A DNA stretch of 37,670 bases from Burkholderiales bacterium (GTDB taxonomy: Bacteria > Pseudomonadota > Gammaproteobacteria > Burkholderiales > Burkholderiaceae). Shown piece by piece: positions 7,136 through 16,746 of the stretch. The notes below the pieces were generated by a model that ran no database searches, was not told where the DNA came from, and was given only the letters and a program-made list of their open reading frames with translations. The stretch lies in assembly GCA_947371645.1 (NCBI GenBank), contig CANBQJ010000009.1, positions 1 through 37,670 on the forward strand. Reading direction: 5' to 3'. The stretch's first letter is position 1, and each line of letters begins with the position of its first letter. The position numbers and the translations under genes were made by a program.

Positions 7136-8431
7136 CTAGTACACGCTTTCCACGAATTTCGACATCTGACGCGCCGCGCCCTGGTGGCGAGCGATCAATT
7201 CGACGGCCTTCTGGCCCACCGCAGCCAGGTCGGTTTCGGCCAACAAGCGGTCGACACGCCGCACGGCTTCGCCAGCATCGGCCACCCGCCAGGCCACCCC
7301 CGCTTCTTCGCACACCTGCGCCGCCTGCTCGAAGTTGAAGGTGGACGGGCCCATCACCACCGGGCAGCGGCAGGCCGCCGCCTCGATCAGGTTCTGGCCA
7401 CCCAGAGGCGCAAAACTGCCCCCCAGCAAGGCGCATTGCGAGGCCGCGTAGTAGGCCGGCATCTCGCCCATGGAATCGCCCAGCCAGACATCGGCGGCCA
7501 GTGCGGCCTGGTCCGGCATGCCACCTGCCCAGGCAGAGCGGCGCGAACAGCGCAAGCCCATGGACAAGACCAGCGCATGGACCTCGTCAAAGCGCTGCGG
7601 GTGGCGCGGCACCAGCAACAGGCGCGCGCCGAGTGAGGGCGATCGGCCTGGCGCTGTCCAGGCTTGCAGGATGGGCGACTCTTCGCCCTCGCGCGTGCTG
7701 GCGGCCATCACGATCGGGCGAGGGCTGGCCAGACGCCAGGACTGGCCACGCTGCAGCAATTCAGGTTGGGGCTGCAAATCGAACTTGAGGTTGCCGCACA
7801 CCTCCACCCGCGCCACACCCATCTGCGCCAGGCGGCGGGCGTCATCGGCCGTCTGGGCCAGCGCCAGCGTGATCCGGCGGGCCGCTGGCTGCATCAACGC
7901 TGCCAGTCGCAAGCCGCTGCGCAGGCTCTTGTCGCTCAGGCGGGCATTGGCCAGCACCACGGGCAAGCCCGCCTGCTGGCTCACCGCCAGCATGGCCGGC
8001 CAGACTTCGGTCTCCATCAGCACGGCCACCTGCGGGCGATGCCGCACCAGGAAGCGCCGCACGCTGCCAGGGGTGTCCCAGGGCATCCAGGTGTGCACAT
8101 CGCCGGCTTGCAGCAAGGGCTCGCCGGCGTCCCAACCTGTGGCCGTGCCGCAGGTGAGCAGCAGGCGCATGCCAGGCCATTGCTGGCGCAGCGCATTCAC
8201 CAGGGGCACCGCAGCGCGGGTCTCACCCAGCGAGACCGCGTGCAACCACACGGTGGGGCCAGAGGCACCGCCGGCCGTTTTCGGGCCCCAGCCCAGGCGA
8301 GCCCACACCTGGCGCCGGTAGCCAGGCTCTACGCGCCCCCGCCACCACAGGCGGGCCAGGTACAGCGGCGTGATCAGGCGCAGCAGCCAGGCATAGGCCG
8401 CCAGGGCGGCATGTTCGCGCAAAGTCGTCAA
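7136..8431 (-). CDS. waaA: 3-deoxy-D-manno-octulosonic acid (Kdo) transferase
   Basis: A 431-residue protein of glycosyltransferase family GT30. It transfers Kdo from CMP-Kdo to lipid A precursors at the inner face of the inner membrane. Visible signatures are the N-terminal membrane anchor (about 10-29), WLHAVSLGET with the conserved Glu70, METEVWPAML, the CGNLKFD segment, and the nucleotide-binding C-terminal half with GGSFAPLGGQNLIEAAACRCPVVMG, where the GGQN motif is typical. The start used is a TTG at 8431; no ATG is available near the expected N-terminus, which makes the start uncertain by a few codons. It lies 21 bases after the hexose phosphomutase gene and is probably cotranscribed with it. 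Confidence 0.93.
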   Translation of the reverse strand: MTTLREHAALAAYAWLLRLITPLYLARLWWRGRVEPGYRRQVWARLGWGPKTAGGASGPTVWLHAVSLGETRAAVPLVNALRQQWPGMRLLLTCGTATGWDAGEPLLQAGDVHTWMPWDTPGSVRRFLVRHRPQVAVLMETEVWPAMLAVSQQAGLPVVLANARLSDKSLRSGLRLAALMQPAARRITLALAQTADDARRLAQMGVARVEVCGNLKFDLQPQPELLQRGQSWRLASPRPIVMAASTREGEESPILQAWTAPGRSPSLGARLLLVPRHPQRFDEVHALVLSMGLRCSRRSAWAGGMPDQAALAADVWLGDSMGEMPAYYAASQCALLGGSFAPLGGQNLIEAAACRCPVVMGPSTFNFEQAAQVCEEAGVAWRVADAGEAVRRVDRLLAETDLAAVGQKAVELIARHQGAARQMSKFVESVY

Positions 8432-8452
8432 AGGCAGGGCGTGACCTGAGGG

Positions 8453-9844
8453 TCAGTGGGCGCTGGCGCCCACGTGTGCATCCGGCTTGACCACGTGGAT
8501 GGCGGCCATGAACTGGGCCTGGATGCGATCCAGCGCCGCCTGGTTCTGGCCTTCGAAGCGCAGCACCAGCACCGGCGTGGTGTTGGAGGCCCGCACCAGG
8601 CCGAAGCCATCGGCGAAATCCGCGCGCAGGCCGTCGATGGTGTGCACCTCCAGGGCATCGGGGAACTTGGCCGTGGCCTTGAGCTTGGCCACCACCTCGT
8701 GGTGCTCACCCTCGGCGCACGGCACGTTCAACTCCGGTGTGCTGAAGCTGGTGGGCAAGGCGTCGAGCACCGCGCTGGGGTCGCTCACCTTGCTCAGAAT
8801 TTCCAGCAGGCGGCCAGCCGTATAGGTGGCGTCGTCAAAGCCATACCAGCGCTCGGCAAAAAAGATGTGGCCGCTCATCTCACCGGCGAAAGGCGAGCCG
8901 GTTTCCTTGAGCTTGGCCTTGACCAGCGAGTGCCCGGTCTTGTACATCACGGGCACGCCACCGGCTTCGCGGATGGCCTGGGACAGGCGCTGGCTGCACT
9001 TGACGTCGAAGATGATCTGGGCGCCAGGCACGCGGCTCAACACGTCGCGTGCGAACAGCATGATCTGGCGGTCCGGGAAGATGTTGTGGCCATCCTTGGT
9101 GACCACGCCCAGGCGGTCGCCGTCGCCATCGAAGGCCAGGCCCAGCTCGGCACCGTGCTCGGCCACCGCGGCGATCAGGTCACGCAGGTTTTCGGGCTTG
9201 GACGGATCAGGGTGGTGGTTGGGGAAGTCGCCATCGACCTCTGAGAACAGCTCGATGACCTCACAGCCCAGGGCGCGCAGGATGCCCGGCGCCGACGCCC
9301 CGGGGATGCCGTTGCCCGAATCGACCACGATCTTCATCGGGCGGCTCAGCTTGCAGTCGCCGATGATGCGCTGGGTGTACTCAGCCAGCACGTCGAGCTG
9401 CGACAACTTGCCCTGGCCCTGCGCATAGTCTTCGCGCTCGATGCGCTGGCGCAGGCCCTGGATGTCGTCGCCATAGATGGCCTTGCCGGCCAGCACCATC
9501 TTGAAGCCGTTGTAATCCTTGGGGTTGTGGCTGCCTGTCACCTGGATGCCGCTGCGGCAACCCAGCTCGGCGCGCGTGGCGGCCACGTAGTACAGCATGG
9601 GCGTGGTCACAGCACCCAGGTCGATCACGTCGATGCCAGTGGACTGCAGGCCACGCGTCAAGGCGGCGCTCAAGGAAGGGCCGGAGACGCGGCCATCGCG
9701 GCCCACGGCCACGACTTTTTCACCCAGGCGCAAAGCCTCGGTCCCGAAGGCGCGCCCGAGGTGCTCGGCCACGGCCTCGCTCAAGGTCTGTCCCACGATG
9801 CCCCGGATGTCGTAGGCCTTGAAGATCGACGCGGCAACTTGCAT
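8453..9844 (-). CDS. phosphomannomutase/phosphoglucomutase
   Basis: A 463-residue alpha-D-phosphohexomutase of the AlgC/ManB type, interconverting hexose 6-phosphate and 1-phosphate for LPS, EPS and nucleotide sugars. The phosphoserine loop TGSHNPKDYNG places the active Ser at 105. The metal loop DGDGDR, the sugar-binding GEMSGHIFF and a C-terminal phosphate-binding RASNTTPVLVLRFE segment are present in order. The start at 9844 is chosen because GAGGAG lies 6 bases upstream and FKAYDIRG then falls at the usual distance from the N-terminus; longer frames upstream have no such site. It precedes waaA, consistent with envelope sugar supply. Confidence 0.94.
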   Translation of the reverse strand: MQVAASIFKAYDIRGIVGQTLSEAVAEHLGRAFGTEALRLGEKVVAVGRDGRVSGPSLSAALTRGLQSTGIDVIDLGAVTTPMLYYVAATRAELGCRSGIQVTGSHNPKDYNGFKMVLAGKAIYGDDIQGLRQRIEREDYAQGQGKLSQLDVLAEYTQRIIGDCKLSRPMKIVVDSGNGIPGASAPGILRALGCEVIELFSEVDGDFPNHHPDPSKPENLRDLIAAVAEHGAELGLAFDGDGDRLGVVTKDGHNIFPDRQIMLFARDVLSRVPGAQIIFDVKCSQRLSQAIREAGGVPVMYKTGHSLVKAKLKETGSPFAGEMSGHIFFAERWYGFDDATYTAGRLLEILSKVSDPSAVLDALPTSFSTPELNVPCAEGEHHEVVAKLKATAKFPDALEVHTIDGLRADFADGFGLVRASNTTPVLVLRFEGQNQAALDRIQAQFMAAIHVVKPDAHVGASAH

Positions 9845-9872
9845 GGTGCTCCTCTGTACAGGTGATGCGCGC

Positions 9873-9902
9873 ATTGTAGGGAGCCCCCATGACGCCTGGC
9901 CA
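9873..9902 (-). promoter_or_regulatory. sigma-70-like promoter of the hexose phosphomutase
   Basis: On the minus strand TGGCCA and TACAAT are spaced by 18 bases, with the -10 box 28 bases before the ATG. The predicted leader is about 20 bases and includes the GAGGAG ribosome site. Confidence 0.5.
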
Positions 9903-9977
9903 CGCAGGTGTGGCACAAAGGCCCTCTTGCTCGGCCTTCACCGCTCAGATGGGGGCCCACCCCCTAAGATGCCGGCC

Positions 9978-10874
9978 ATGAAACCGACGGACCTCGCGCG
10001 CATGCTGCTGCTGGCGGCCATCTGGGGCGCCTCATTCATGTTGCTGCGCACAGCCACGCCGGCCCTCGGGCCCTGGGTGGTGGCCGGGGGCCGGGTGTTC
10101 GGCGGGGCTTGTGTGATCGGCTTGTGGATGGCCTGGCGCCGAGAGGCCCTGCCCGCCCGTCGCCACGCCCCGGCGCTGCTGATCACGGCCCTGCTTTCCG
10201 CCGTGCTGCCCTTTGTGGGTTTCAGCTGGGCCTCACGCAGCCTGCCGGCCGGGCTGATGGCCATCCTCAACGCCACCACGCCCATGTGGGGTGCCCTGGT
10301 CGGCTGGGCGTGGGCCAAAGAGCCCATGGGCTGGCGGCGGGTGGGTGGCCTGGCGCTGGGCTTTTTCGGGGTGGCGGTGCTGGTCTGGCCCGGTCAGGCC
10401 ACGGCAGACGCCCTGCCCATGGACGGCACCCGGTGGCTGAGCGTTGCGGCCGCACTGGGCTCGACCTTGATGTACGCCCTTGCCGTGCACCAGAACCACC
10501 GGCAACTCGGTGAGTTGGCACCGGTGCCCAACAGCCTGGGCACCTTGGCGATGGCCAGCGTCACCTTGGCCCCGTGGGTGGCGTGGGACGGCTTGTCTCG
10601 CAGCCAGACCTTGCTGGCGGCGCCGGCGCCAGCATGGCTTGCCTTGGCGGTGCTGGCGGTGATGTGCACCGGCGTGGCCTATCTGCTGTTTTATGAACTG
10701 CTGGCCCGCATCGGCCCCAGCCCCACACTGACGGTGACTTACCTCATCCCCGTGTTCGGCATGCTGTGGGCCCACCTGCTGCTCGATGAAGCCATCACTG
10801 CGCGCATGCTCACCAGCGTCGCCCTGGTGCTGCTGGGCGTGTGGTGGGCTCAGCAACAAAAGAAAAAGCCCTGA
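9978..10874 (+). CDS. EamA/DMT-family permease
   Basis: A 298-residue membrane protein with about ten hydrophobic helices in two repeats, the layout of the drug/metabolite transporter superfamily. The first EamA repeat starts with LLLAAIWGASFMLLR and the second contains the YLIPVFGMLWAHLLLDE segment typical of the family. Substrate cannot be predicted; members export amino acids, metabolites or drugs. The ATG at 9978 is preferred; 9969 in the same frame is an alternative. A GGGGG-CCCA-CCCCC hairpin (9951-9964) lies just before the start. It is divergent from the phosphomutase gene, and its stop codon lies inside the terminator hairpin of the tRNA cluster. Confidence 0.85.
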   Translation: MKPTDLARMLLLAAIWGASFMLLRTATPALGPWVVAGGRVFGGACVIGLWMAWRREALPARRHAPALLITALLSAVLPFVGFSWASRSLPAGLMAILNATTPMWGALVGWAWAKEPMGWRRVGGLALGFFGVAVLVWPGQATADALPMDGTRWLSVAAALGSTLMYALAVHQNHRQLGELAPVPNSLGTLAMASVTLAPWVAWDGLSRSQTLLAAPAPAWLALAVLAVMCTGVAYLLFYELLARIGPSPTLTVTYLIPVFGMLWAHLLLDEAITARMLTSVALVLLGVWWAQQQKKKP

Positions 10875-10895
10875 CACCGGCAGGCATCAGGGCTT
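10855..10895 (-). terminator. intrinsic terminator of the tRNA cluster
   Basis: A perfect 9-base stem, AAGCCCTGA (10866-10874) against TCAGGGCTT (10887-10895), with a 12-base loop. On the minus strand it is followed by TTTTTCTTTT. It lies 9 bases beyond the last tRNA-Asp and also covers the stop codon of the plus-strand permease gene, so it may serve both. Confidence 0.75.
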
Positions 10896-10903
10896 CTTGC
10901 ATG

Positions 10904-10980
10904 TGGCGGAGTGGACGGGACTCGAACCCGCGACCCCCGGCGTGACAGGCCGGTATTCTAACCAACTGAACTACCACTCC
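10904..10980 (-). tRNA. tRNA-Asp (GTC), copy 1
   Basis: A 77-base cloverleaf with encoded CCA. The minus strand begins GGAGTGGTAGTTCAG; the anticodon loop contains CTGTCAC with anticodon GTC and the T loop reads GGTTCGAGTCC. Identical in sequence to copy 2 at 11351. Last gene of the cluster in transcription order. Confidence 0.97.
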
Positions 10981-11041
10981 ATGTGGTTGATGACTGCAGC
11001 CGCTCATGCACAACATGCGCGACCCAAGTGCCATCACAACT

Positions 11042-11117
11042 TGGCGTCCCCTAGGGGATTCGAACCCCTGTAGCCACCGTGAAAGGGTGGTGTCCTAGGC
11101 CTCTAGACGAAGGGGAC
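11042..11117 (-). tRNA. tRNA-Glu (TTC), copy 1
   Basis: A 76-base tRNA with encoded CCA. The minus strand begins GTCCCCTTCGTCTAGAGG, the usual bacterial tRNA-Glu 5' end, with anticodon TTC in CCTTTCACGG. Its substrate enzyme, gltX, is encoded just upstream of the cluster. Copy 2 is at 11500. Confidence 0.97.
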
Positions 11118-11183
11118 TGAAAACCGTCGAAACTGAAACCTGCCTCGCTGCCGTCTGCCCAACCGCCGCCCCGCAAGGGGAGG

Positions 11184-11259
<76 letters not shown>

Positions 11260-11350
11260 GTGGATCTGACGATCACAGGTTGCCAGACTGGCACCGAGAC
11301 TGATTCCATCAACAGCGCCGCTGTGTCACCAGCAACGCTCAACAAAGAGC

Positions 11351-11427
11351 TGGCGGAGTGGACGGGACTCGAACCCGCGACCCCCGGCGTGACAGGCCGG
11401 TATTCTAACCAACTGAACTACCACTCC
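11351..11427 (-). tRNA. tRNA-Asp (GTC), copy 2
   Basis: A 77-base tRNA with encoded CCA, the same sequence as the copy at 10904. It ends the upstream half of the doubled Ala-Glu-Asp cassette; a 91-base spacer separates it from the next tRNA-Ala. Confidence 0.97.
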
Positions 11428-11499
11428 GCAGTGGTTCAACTAACCTGACGTCTGTGCCTGCCCATGTCAAACATGTACAGACCAAGTGCCGTCAAAACT

Positions 11500-11575
11500 T
11501 GGCGTCCCCTAGGGGATTCGAACCCCTGTAGCCACCGTGAAAGGGTGGTGTCCTAGGCCTCTAGACGAAGGGGAC
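11500..11575 (-). tRNA. tRNA-Glu (TTC), copy 2
   Basis: A 76-base tRNA with encoded CCA, same sequence as the copy at 11042. The bases following its 3' end on the minus strand (11480-11499) resemble those following copy 1, supporting duplication of the cassette rather than independent gene capture. Confidence 0.97.
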
Positions 11576-11652
11576 ATGAATCCTTCATCCAACCTGACGA
11601 CGCCACACAGCGACCGCAACCGCAACCGGTTCACCGAACCAACCGGGGTTGG

Positions 11653-11728
<76 letters not shown>

Positions 11729-11822
11729 TCACGAATTCACATTGACTTGCGTCGACAAGTGCCTTCTTCAGGTTGCCCGGCTGCCTTGCGTCTCTGCAAA
11801 GCGTCGTTCAAGCGAGACCGAG

Positions 11823-11852
11823 AGTATATACCGAATTTCACCCTCTCGGCAA
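11823..11852 (-). promoter_or_regulatory. candidate promoter of the tRNA cluster
   Basis: On the minus strand TTGCCG and TATACT are spaced by 18 bases in the gap between gltX and the first tRNA-Ala. It overlaps a CCGAGAG / CTCTCGG inverted repeat (11818-11849) that could instead be a weak hairpin after gltX. The predicted leader before tRNA-Ala is about 90 bases. Confidence 0.4.
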
Positions 11853-11875
11853 GTTGCGCAACAAGCCTGCTCTTT

Positions 11876-13309
11876 TCACACGGCCAGTCGCGCCAACACC
11901 ACGTCGCGCTCGAACAGGGCCAGCACGGCGTCCACCGACGGTGTCTGCGAGCGGCCGCACACCAAAAGGCGCACGGGAATGGCCAGCTGAGGCATCTTCA
12001 GGCCGCATTCGGTGAGCGTGTCCTTCAGGGCCTGGCTGATGGCGGGGGCGTCCCAGGCCACCGACTTGAGCCGCTCGGCCAGTGCCGCCAAGGCCGGCTT
12101 GACGGCATCGGTGAGCCTTTCGGCCAGCTCTGCTGGCGGCGGGGTGACGTCGGCCACGTACATGCTCAGCCAGTCGGCCAGCTCCACGGTGGTGGCGCAG
12201 CGGTCCTTGAACAAGGCGCACAGGGCGGCCAGGCGCGCGTCGCCCTCGCCTGCTTGCAGCGACGCGGGCAAAGCCTGGCCACGACGGGCAAACTGCTCGC
12301 GCACCAGAGTCGCCAGCAAGGCGTTGTCCGCCGTTTTCATGTGCTGCTGGGCCACCCAGCGCAGCTTGGCTTCGTCAAACTGACTGGCGCTCTTGCCCAG
12401 GTGGTCGAGGTTGAACCACTCGACCAGCTGCTGGCGCGAGAAGATCTCGTCGTCGCCATGGCTCCAGCCCAGGCGGGCCAGGTAGTTCACCACGGCATCG
12501 GCCAGGTAGCCTTCATCGCGGTACTGGGTGACGGCCTTGGCGCCGTGGCGCTTGCTCATCTTCTCGCCCTGCTCGTTGAGCACGGTGGGCAGGTGGGCGT
12601 AGATCGGAGGTTCCTGGCCCAGGGCGCGCAGGATGTTGATCTGGCGGGGCGTGTTGTTGACATGGTCGTCGCCACGGATGACGTGGGTGATGCCCATGTC
12701 CATGTCGTCGACCACGACGCAGAAGTTGTAGGTGGGCGTGCCCACGAAGCCGGCGTCGTCAGCCGCTGCGGGGCGGGCGATGACCAGGTCGTCCAGTTCA
12801 CCGTTGCTGATCTCGATGCGGCCCTTGACCTTGTCTTCCCACACCACCGAACCACCTTGCGGGTTCTTGAAGCGCAGCACGGGCTTCACGCCTGCGGGCA
12901 CGGGCGGCAAGGTCTTGCCGGGCTCGGGGCGCCAGGTGCCGTCGTAGCGGGGCTTTTCCTTGGCGGCCATCTGGCGCTCGCGCAGGGCGTCGAGTTCAGC
13001 CGAACTCATGTAGCAGGGGTAGATCAGCCCTTTGTCCAGCATCTCCTGCACGACCTGCTTGTAGCGGTCCATGCGCTGCATCTGGTAGAACGGGCCCTCG
13101 TCGTGGTTCAGGCCCAGCCAGGCCATGCCCTCCAAGATGACGTCGACCGCCTCTTGCGACGAGCGCTCTTCGTCGGTGTCTTCGATGCGCAGGATGAACA
13201 CGCCCTGCTTGGCGCGCGCAAAGGCCCAGGGGTAGAGGGCCGAGCGGATGTTGCCCAGGTGGATGAAGCCCGTCGGGGACGGGGCAAAACGAGTGCGGAC
13301 TTGGGACAT
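11876..13309 (-). CDS. gltX: glutamyl-tRNA synthetase
   Basis: A 477-residue class I aminoacyl-tRNA synthetase that charges tRNA-Glu with glutamate in the cytoplasm. The HIGH-type motif is HLGN (17-20) after FAPSPTG, and the KMSKR motif is at 250-254. The catalytic core has the expected [17 protein letters not shown] and IRGDDH blocks, and a helical anticodon-binding domain fills the C-terminus. The segment before PTYNF (ADDAGFVGT) looks slightly longer than usual. Whether it also charges tRNA-Gln cannot be judged here. It lies 7 bases after metZ and directly upstream of six tRNA genes, two of which are its own substrate. Confidence 0.97.
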   Translation of the reverse strand: MSQVRTRFAPSPTGFIHLGNIRSALYPWAFARAKQGVFILRIEDTDEERSSQEAVDVILEGMAWLGLNHDEGPFYQMQRMDRYKQVVQEMLDKGLIYPCYMSSAELDALRERQMAAKEKPRYDGTWRPEPGKTLPPVPAGVKPVLRFKNPQGGSVVWEDKVKGRIEISNGELDDLVIARPAAADDAGFVGTPTYNFCVVVDDMDMGITHVIRGDDHVNNTPRQINILRALGQEPPIYAHLPTVLNEQGEKMSKRHGAKAVTQYRDEGYLADAVVNYLARLGWSHGDDEIFSRQQLVEWFNLDHLGKSASQFDEAKLRWVAQQHMKTADNALLATLVREQFARRGQALPASLQAGEGDARLAALCALFKDRCATTVELADWLSMYVADVTPPPAELAERLTDAVKPALAALAERLKSVAWDAPAISQALKDTLTECGLKMPQLAIPVRLLVCGRSQTPSVDAVLALFERDVVLARLAV

Positions 13310-13316
13310 GCGGCGA

Positions 13317-14603
13317 TCAGGTGTTCAGTGTGCTCAGACCCCGCGCCAGGTCGGCGGTGAGGTCGTCGATGTGTTCCAGGCCCACCGCCACGCGGATCAT
13401 GGCCTGCGTGACGCCTGCGGCCAGGCGCTGCGACTCCTGAAGGCGCCCGTGCGAGGTGCTGGAGGGGTGGGTGATGAGGGTCTTGGTGTCGCCCAGGTTG
13501 GACGTGATGGAGCACAGCTGCGTCTGGTCGATGACGTGGAAAGCGGCCTGGCGCAGGCGCAGGGCCTCGTCGCTCAGGTCCTTGCCCGGCACGGTGATGG
13601 GGCCGGCCGCCGGCTTGACGGTGAAGGACACGACCGCCCCTCCGCACTGGCTTTGCTGCTTCATGGCCAGCGCGTGTTGCGGGTGGCTGGGCAGGCCCGG
13701 GTAGTAGACCTTGTCCACGGCGGGCTGGGCTTCCAGCCACTGCGCCAGTTTGAGCGCGTTGGCGCTCTGCGCGGCCATGCGGATGCCCAAGGTTTCCAGG
13801 CCCTTGAGCACCACCCAGGCGTTGAAGGGCGACAAGGTCATGCCCGCGCCGCGCAGGGTGGTCATCAAGGGGCCGTTGACGATGGCGTCCGTGCCACAGA
13901 TGGCACCGGCCAGCACGCGGCCCTGGCCATCGAGGTATTTGGTGCCCGAGTGGATGACCAGGTCGGCGCCCAGGGCCACCGGCCTTTGCAGCGCAGGGGT
14001 GCAAAAGCAGTTGTCCACGGCCAGCAAGGCGCCGGCTGCGTGGGCGATCTCGGCCAGGGCGGCGATGTCGCAGACCTCGGTCATGGGGTTGCTGGGCGTC
14101 TCGGCAAACAGCAGCCGGGTGTTGGGCTGCATGGCATCGCGCCACTGCTGCACATCGGTCTGCGACACGAAGGTGGTCTGCACGCCGAACTTGCCGAACT
14201 CGCGTTGCAGCAAGGCGATGGTGGAGCCGAACACGCTTTGCGAGCACACGATGTGGTCGCCCGACTTGAGCAGGCCCATCACCAGCAGCAAGATGGCGCT
14301 CATGCCGCTGGCCGTGGCGATGCACGCTTCGGTGCCTTCGAGCGCGGCCAGGCGGCGCTCGAACATCATCGTGGTCGGGTTGGTGAAGCGCGAGTAGACA
14401 AACGCTTCTTCTTCGTTGGCAAAGCGCGCAGCTGCCGTCGCCGCATCGGGGTGGTTGAAGCTGCTGGTCAGGAACAGCGCTTCGGAGTTCTCGCCCCAGG
14501 CGGTGGCGGGCAGGCCCTCGCGCACGGCCAGGGTGTCGATGTGGGTGCCGGGCGCGAATTCACGCCGGGGCAGCTTCTTCTTGCCAGGTGCGGCATCAGC
14601 CAT
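13317..14603 (-). CDS. metZ: O-succinylhomoserine sulfhydrylase
   Basis: A 428-residue PLP enzyme of the Cys/Met metabolism family that makes homocysteine from O-succinylhomoserine and sulfide. The PLP lysine is Lys222 in [20 protein letters not shown] (70-77), the ATASGMSA loop and [18 protein letters not shown] near the C-terminus are typical. MetZ rather than MetB or MetY is inferred from length and from the conserved position after purF. It lies 9 bases after purF and 7 before gltX. No S-adenosylmethionine riboswitch can fit in these gaps. Confidence 0.93.
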   Translation of the reverse strand: MADAAPGKKKLPRREFAPGTHIDTLAVREGLPATAWGENSEALFLTSSFNHPDAATAAARFANEEEAFVYSRFTNPTTMMFERRLAALEGTEACIATASGMSAILLLVMGLLKSGDHIVCSQSVFGSTIALLQREFGKFGVQTTFVSQTDVQQWRDAMQPNTRLLFAETPSNPMTEVCDIAALAEIAHAAGALLAVDNCFCTPALQRPVALGADLVIHSGTKYLDGQGRVLAGAICGTDAIVNGPLMTTLRGAGMTLSPFNAWVVLKGLETLGIRMAAQSANALKLAQWLEAQPAVDKVYYPGLPSHPQHALAMKQQSQCGGAVVSFTVKPAAGPITVPGKDLSDEALRLRQAAFHVIDQTQLCSITSNLGDTKTLITHPSSTSHGRLQESQRLAAGVTQAMIRVAVGLEHIDDLTADLARGLSTLNT

Positions 14604-14613
14604 GGTGGCCTCC

Positions 14614-16140
14614 TCAGTCAGACTGGCTTTGCAGGGCCAGGCGCGAGTTGACGGCTTCTTCTTCGTCCTTTTGCGTCAGGCGCTGCGACTCGATGGCGGC
14701 GAAGTCGGCGGGACTCACGTCACCCGTGATGTACACGCCATCGAAGCAAGAGGCCTCGAAACCCTTGATGGCCGGGTTGAGCTTGCCCACCACGTTCTTC
14801 ATCGCGTCCACATCCTGGTAGATCAGGGCATCACAGCCGATGATCTGACGCACCTCTTCGAGCGTGCGGCCGTGGGCCACGAGTTCGCTCTTGGTGGGCA
14901 TGTCGATGCCGTAGACGTTGGGGAAGCGCACGGGCGGCGCGGCCGAGGCCAGGTAGACCTTGTTGGCGCCGGCTTCACGGGCCATCTGCACGATCTCTTT
15001 GGAGGTGGTGCCGCGCACGATGGAGTCATCGACCAGCAGCACGTTGCGGCCCTTGAACTCCAGGCCGATGGCGTTGAGCTTCTGGCGCACGGACTTCTTG
15101 CGGGCGCCCTGCCCCGGCATGATGAAGGTGCGGCCCACATAGCGGTTCTTGACGAAGCCTTCGCGGTAGGGCTTGCCCAGCTTTTGCGCCAGCTGCATGG
15201 CCGAAGGCCGGCTGGATTCGGGGATGGGGATGACCACGTCGATCTCTGACGGCGGCATCGTGGAGATCACGCGCTGGGCCAGGGTCTCGCCCATTTCCAG
15301 GCGTGCCTGGTAGACGGAGACACCGTCCATGACGGAATCAGGCCGGGCCAGGTAGACGTACTCGAACATGCAGGGGTGGAGCATGCTTTTCTCAGCGCAC
15401 TGGCGGGCGTGCACCACGCCGTCGAGGTCGACGAACAGGGCCTCACCCGGGGCCACGTCGCGCACCAGGCGGTGGCCGGTGCCCTCCAGGGCCACGGACT
15501 CGCTGGCCACGATGACCTCGCGGCCTTCAGGCAGGTCGGCTTCGCCGTAGCACAGCGGGCGGATGCCGAAGGGGTCGCGGAAGGCCACCAGGCCGTAGCC
15601 GGCGATCAGGCAGATCACGGCGTAAGAGCCCTTGATGCGCTTGTGCACGGCGCGCACGGCCTGGAAGACGGCGTCGGGCGTCAGTGGCAGCTCACGGCCG
15701 GCCAGTTCCAGCTCGTGGGCGAACACGTTGAGCAGGACTTCGGTGTCGCTGTCGGTGTTGAGGTGGCGGCGGTCGATGTCGAAGAGTTCGCCGCGCAGGT
15801 CGTGCGCATTGGTCAGGTTGCCGTTGTGCACCAGCACCAGGCCGAAGGGTGCGTTCACGTAAAAAGGCTGGGCCTCTTCTTCGTTGAAGGCGTTGCCCGC
15901 GGTGGGGTAGCGCACCTGGCCCAGGCCCACGGTGCCGTTCAGCGCGCGCATGTTGCGGGTGCGGAAGACGTCCTTGACCATGCCTCGCGCCTTGTGCATG
16001 AAGAACTTGCGGCCATGCGCATCAGGGCCGGCGGTGACGATGCCCGCAGCGTCCTGACCGCGGTGCTGCAGCAGCAACAGCGCGTCGTAAATCAACTGGT
16101 TGACTGGCGTCTTGGAGATCACACCCACGATGCCGCACAT
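14614..16140 (-). CDS. purF: amidophosphoribosyltransferase
   Basis: A 508-residue enzyme catalysing the first step of purine synthesis, PRPP plus glutamine to phosphoribosylamine. The protein begins MCGIVGV, so Cys2 becomes the N-terminal nucleophile of the glutamine amidotransferase domain after Met removal. The domain shows [12 protein letters not shown] and [17 protein letters not shown]. The phosphoribosyltransferase domain has the PRPP motif [14 protein letters not shown] at about 370-383. It lacks the propeptide and iron-sulfur cysteines of the Bacillus type. It follows cvpA by 36 bases in the usual order. Confidence 0.97.
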   Translation of the reverse strand: MCGIVGVISKTPVNQLIYDALLLLQHRGQDAAGIVTAGPDAHGRKFFMHKARGMVKDVFRTRNMRALNGTVGLGQVRYPTAGNAFNEEEAQPFYVNAPFGLVLVHNGNLTNAHDLRGELFDIDRRHLNTDSDTEVLLNVFAHELELAGRELPLTPDAVFQAVRAVHKRIKGSYAVICLIAGYGLVAFRDPFGIRPLCYGEADLPEGREVIVASESVALEGTGHRLVRDVAPGEALFVDLDGVVHARQCAEKSMLHPCMFEYVYLARPDSVMDGVSVYQARLEMGETLAQRVISTMPPSEIDVVIPIPESSRPSAMQLAQKLGKPYREGFVKNRYVGRTFIMPGQGARKKSVRQKLNAIGLEFKGRNVLLVDDSIVRGTTSKEIVQMAREAGANKVYLASAAPPVRFPNVYGIDMPTKSELVAHGRTLEEVRQIIGCDALIYQDVDAMKNVVGKLNPAIKGFEASCFDGVYITGDVSPADFAAIESQRLTQKDEEEAVNSRLALQSQSD

Positions 16141-16176
16141 GATTCACCTCAATTTCGAAAACAACAAAACTCTTGT

Positions 16177-16704
16177 TCAACCCTGCTTGGGCAGGAATTG
16201 AACCACTTGATCGGGCAGGACGGGTCGCAAGCTTTGCAAGACCCCCAGCGTCCAGGTGACACCTTTGGACGCCTGCCAAGGGCCCCACTCTCGCAGCGGG
16301 GTCATGGCCACCACCGTGACCAGGGCCAGGATCACCACCAGCCCCCTCATCAAACCAAAGCCGGCGCCCAGCAGGCGGTCGGTGCCGCCCAGACCTGAGG
16401 CCTGCAAGCCCTGCCTCAACACCCAGACAAACAGCGTCCAGGCCAGCCATGCCGCCACGAAGGCCACCATCATGCCGGCCAGCACATTGAAACGGGAGCC
16501 GGGCGCGTCGATGAGCAGGTGGCGGCCCACCGTCGGGCCCAACCATTGGGCCGCCACGTAAGACACGCCCCAACCGGCCAGGGCCAGCAACTCGGTCAGC
16601 AGGCCGCGCCAGGCGCCCAGCAGCACCGACAGCAACAGGCCCAGGCCCAGGATCAGGTCCAGCAGGGACGCCGCCTGTGCGGGCGCGGCGATCACCGGGT
16701 CCAT
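16177..16704 (-). CDS. cvpA: CvpA-family membrane protein
   Basis: A 175-residue membrane protein with four hydrophobic segments and the CvpA pattern DLILGLGLLLSVLLGAWRGLLTELLALAGW near the N-terminus, followed by a conserved GLGGTDRLLGAGFGLMRGLV segment. CvpA homologues affect colicin V production and envelope stress resistance; the molecular activity is not known. The ATG at 16704 is used; a TTG two codons upstream is possible. Its position immediately before purF is conserved, which supports the assignment. Confidence 0.92.
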   Translation of the reverse strand: MDPVIAAPAQAASLLDLILGLGLLLSVLLGAWRGLLTELLALAGWGVSYVAAQWLGPTVGRHLLIDAPGSRFNVLAGMMVAFVAAWLAWTLFVWVLRQGLQASGLGGTDRLLGAGFGLMRGLVVILALVTVVAMTPLREWGPWQASKGVTWTLGVLQSLRPVLPDQVVQFLPKQG

Positions 16705-16746
16705 TGGCAATTGAATCGTGGCAAGGTTTGGACGCTCACAAGGTGA

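Noticed and set aside
11818..11849. CCGAGAG/CTCTCGG repeat as a gltX terminator
   Set aside because: The loop is 18 bases and no T-run follows on the minus strand. It also overlaps a plausible tRNA promoter.
14604..14613. Methionine-related riboswitch before metZ
   Set aside because: Only 10 bases separate purF and metZ, too little for any known riboswitch.
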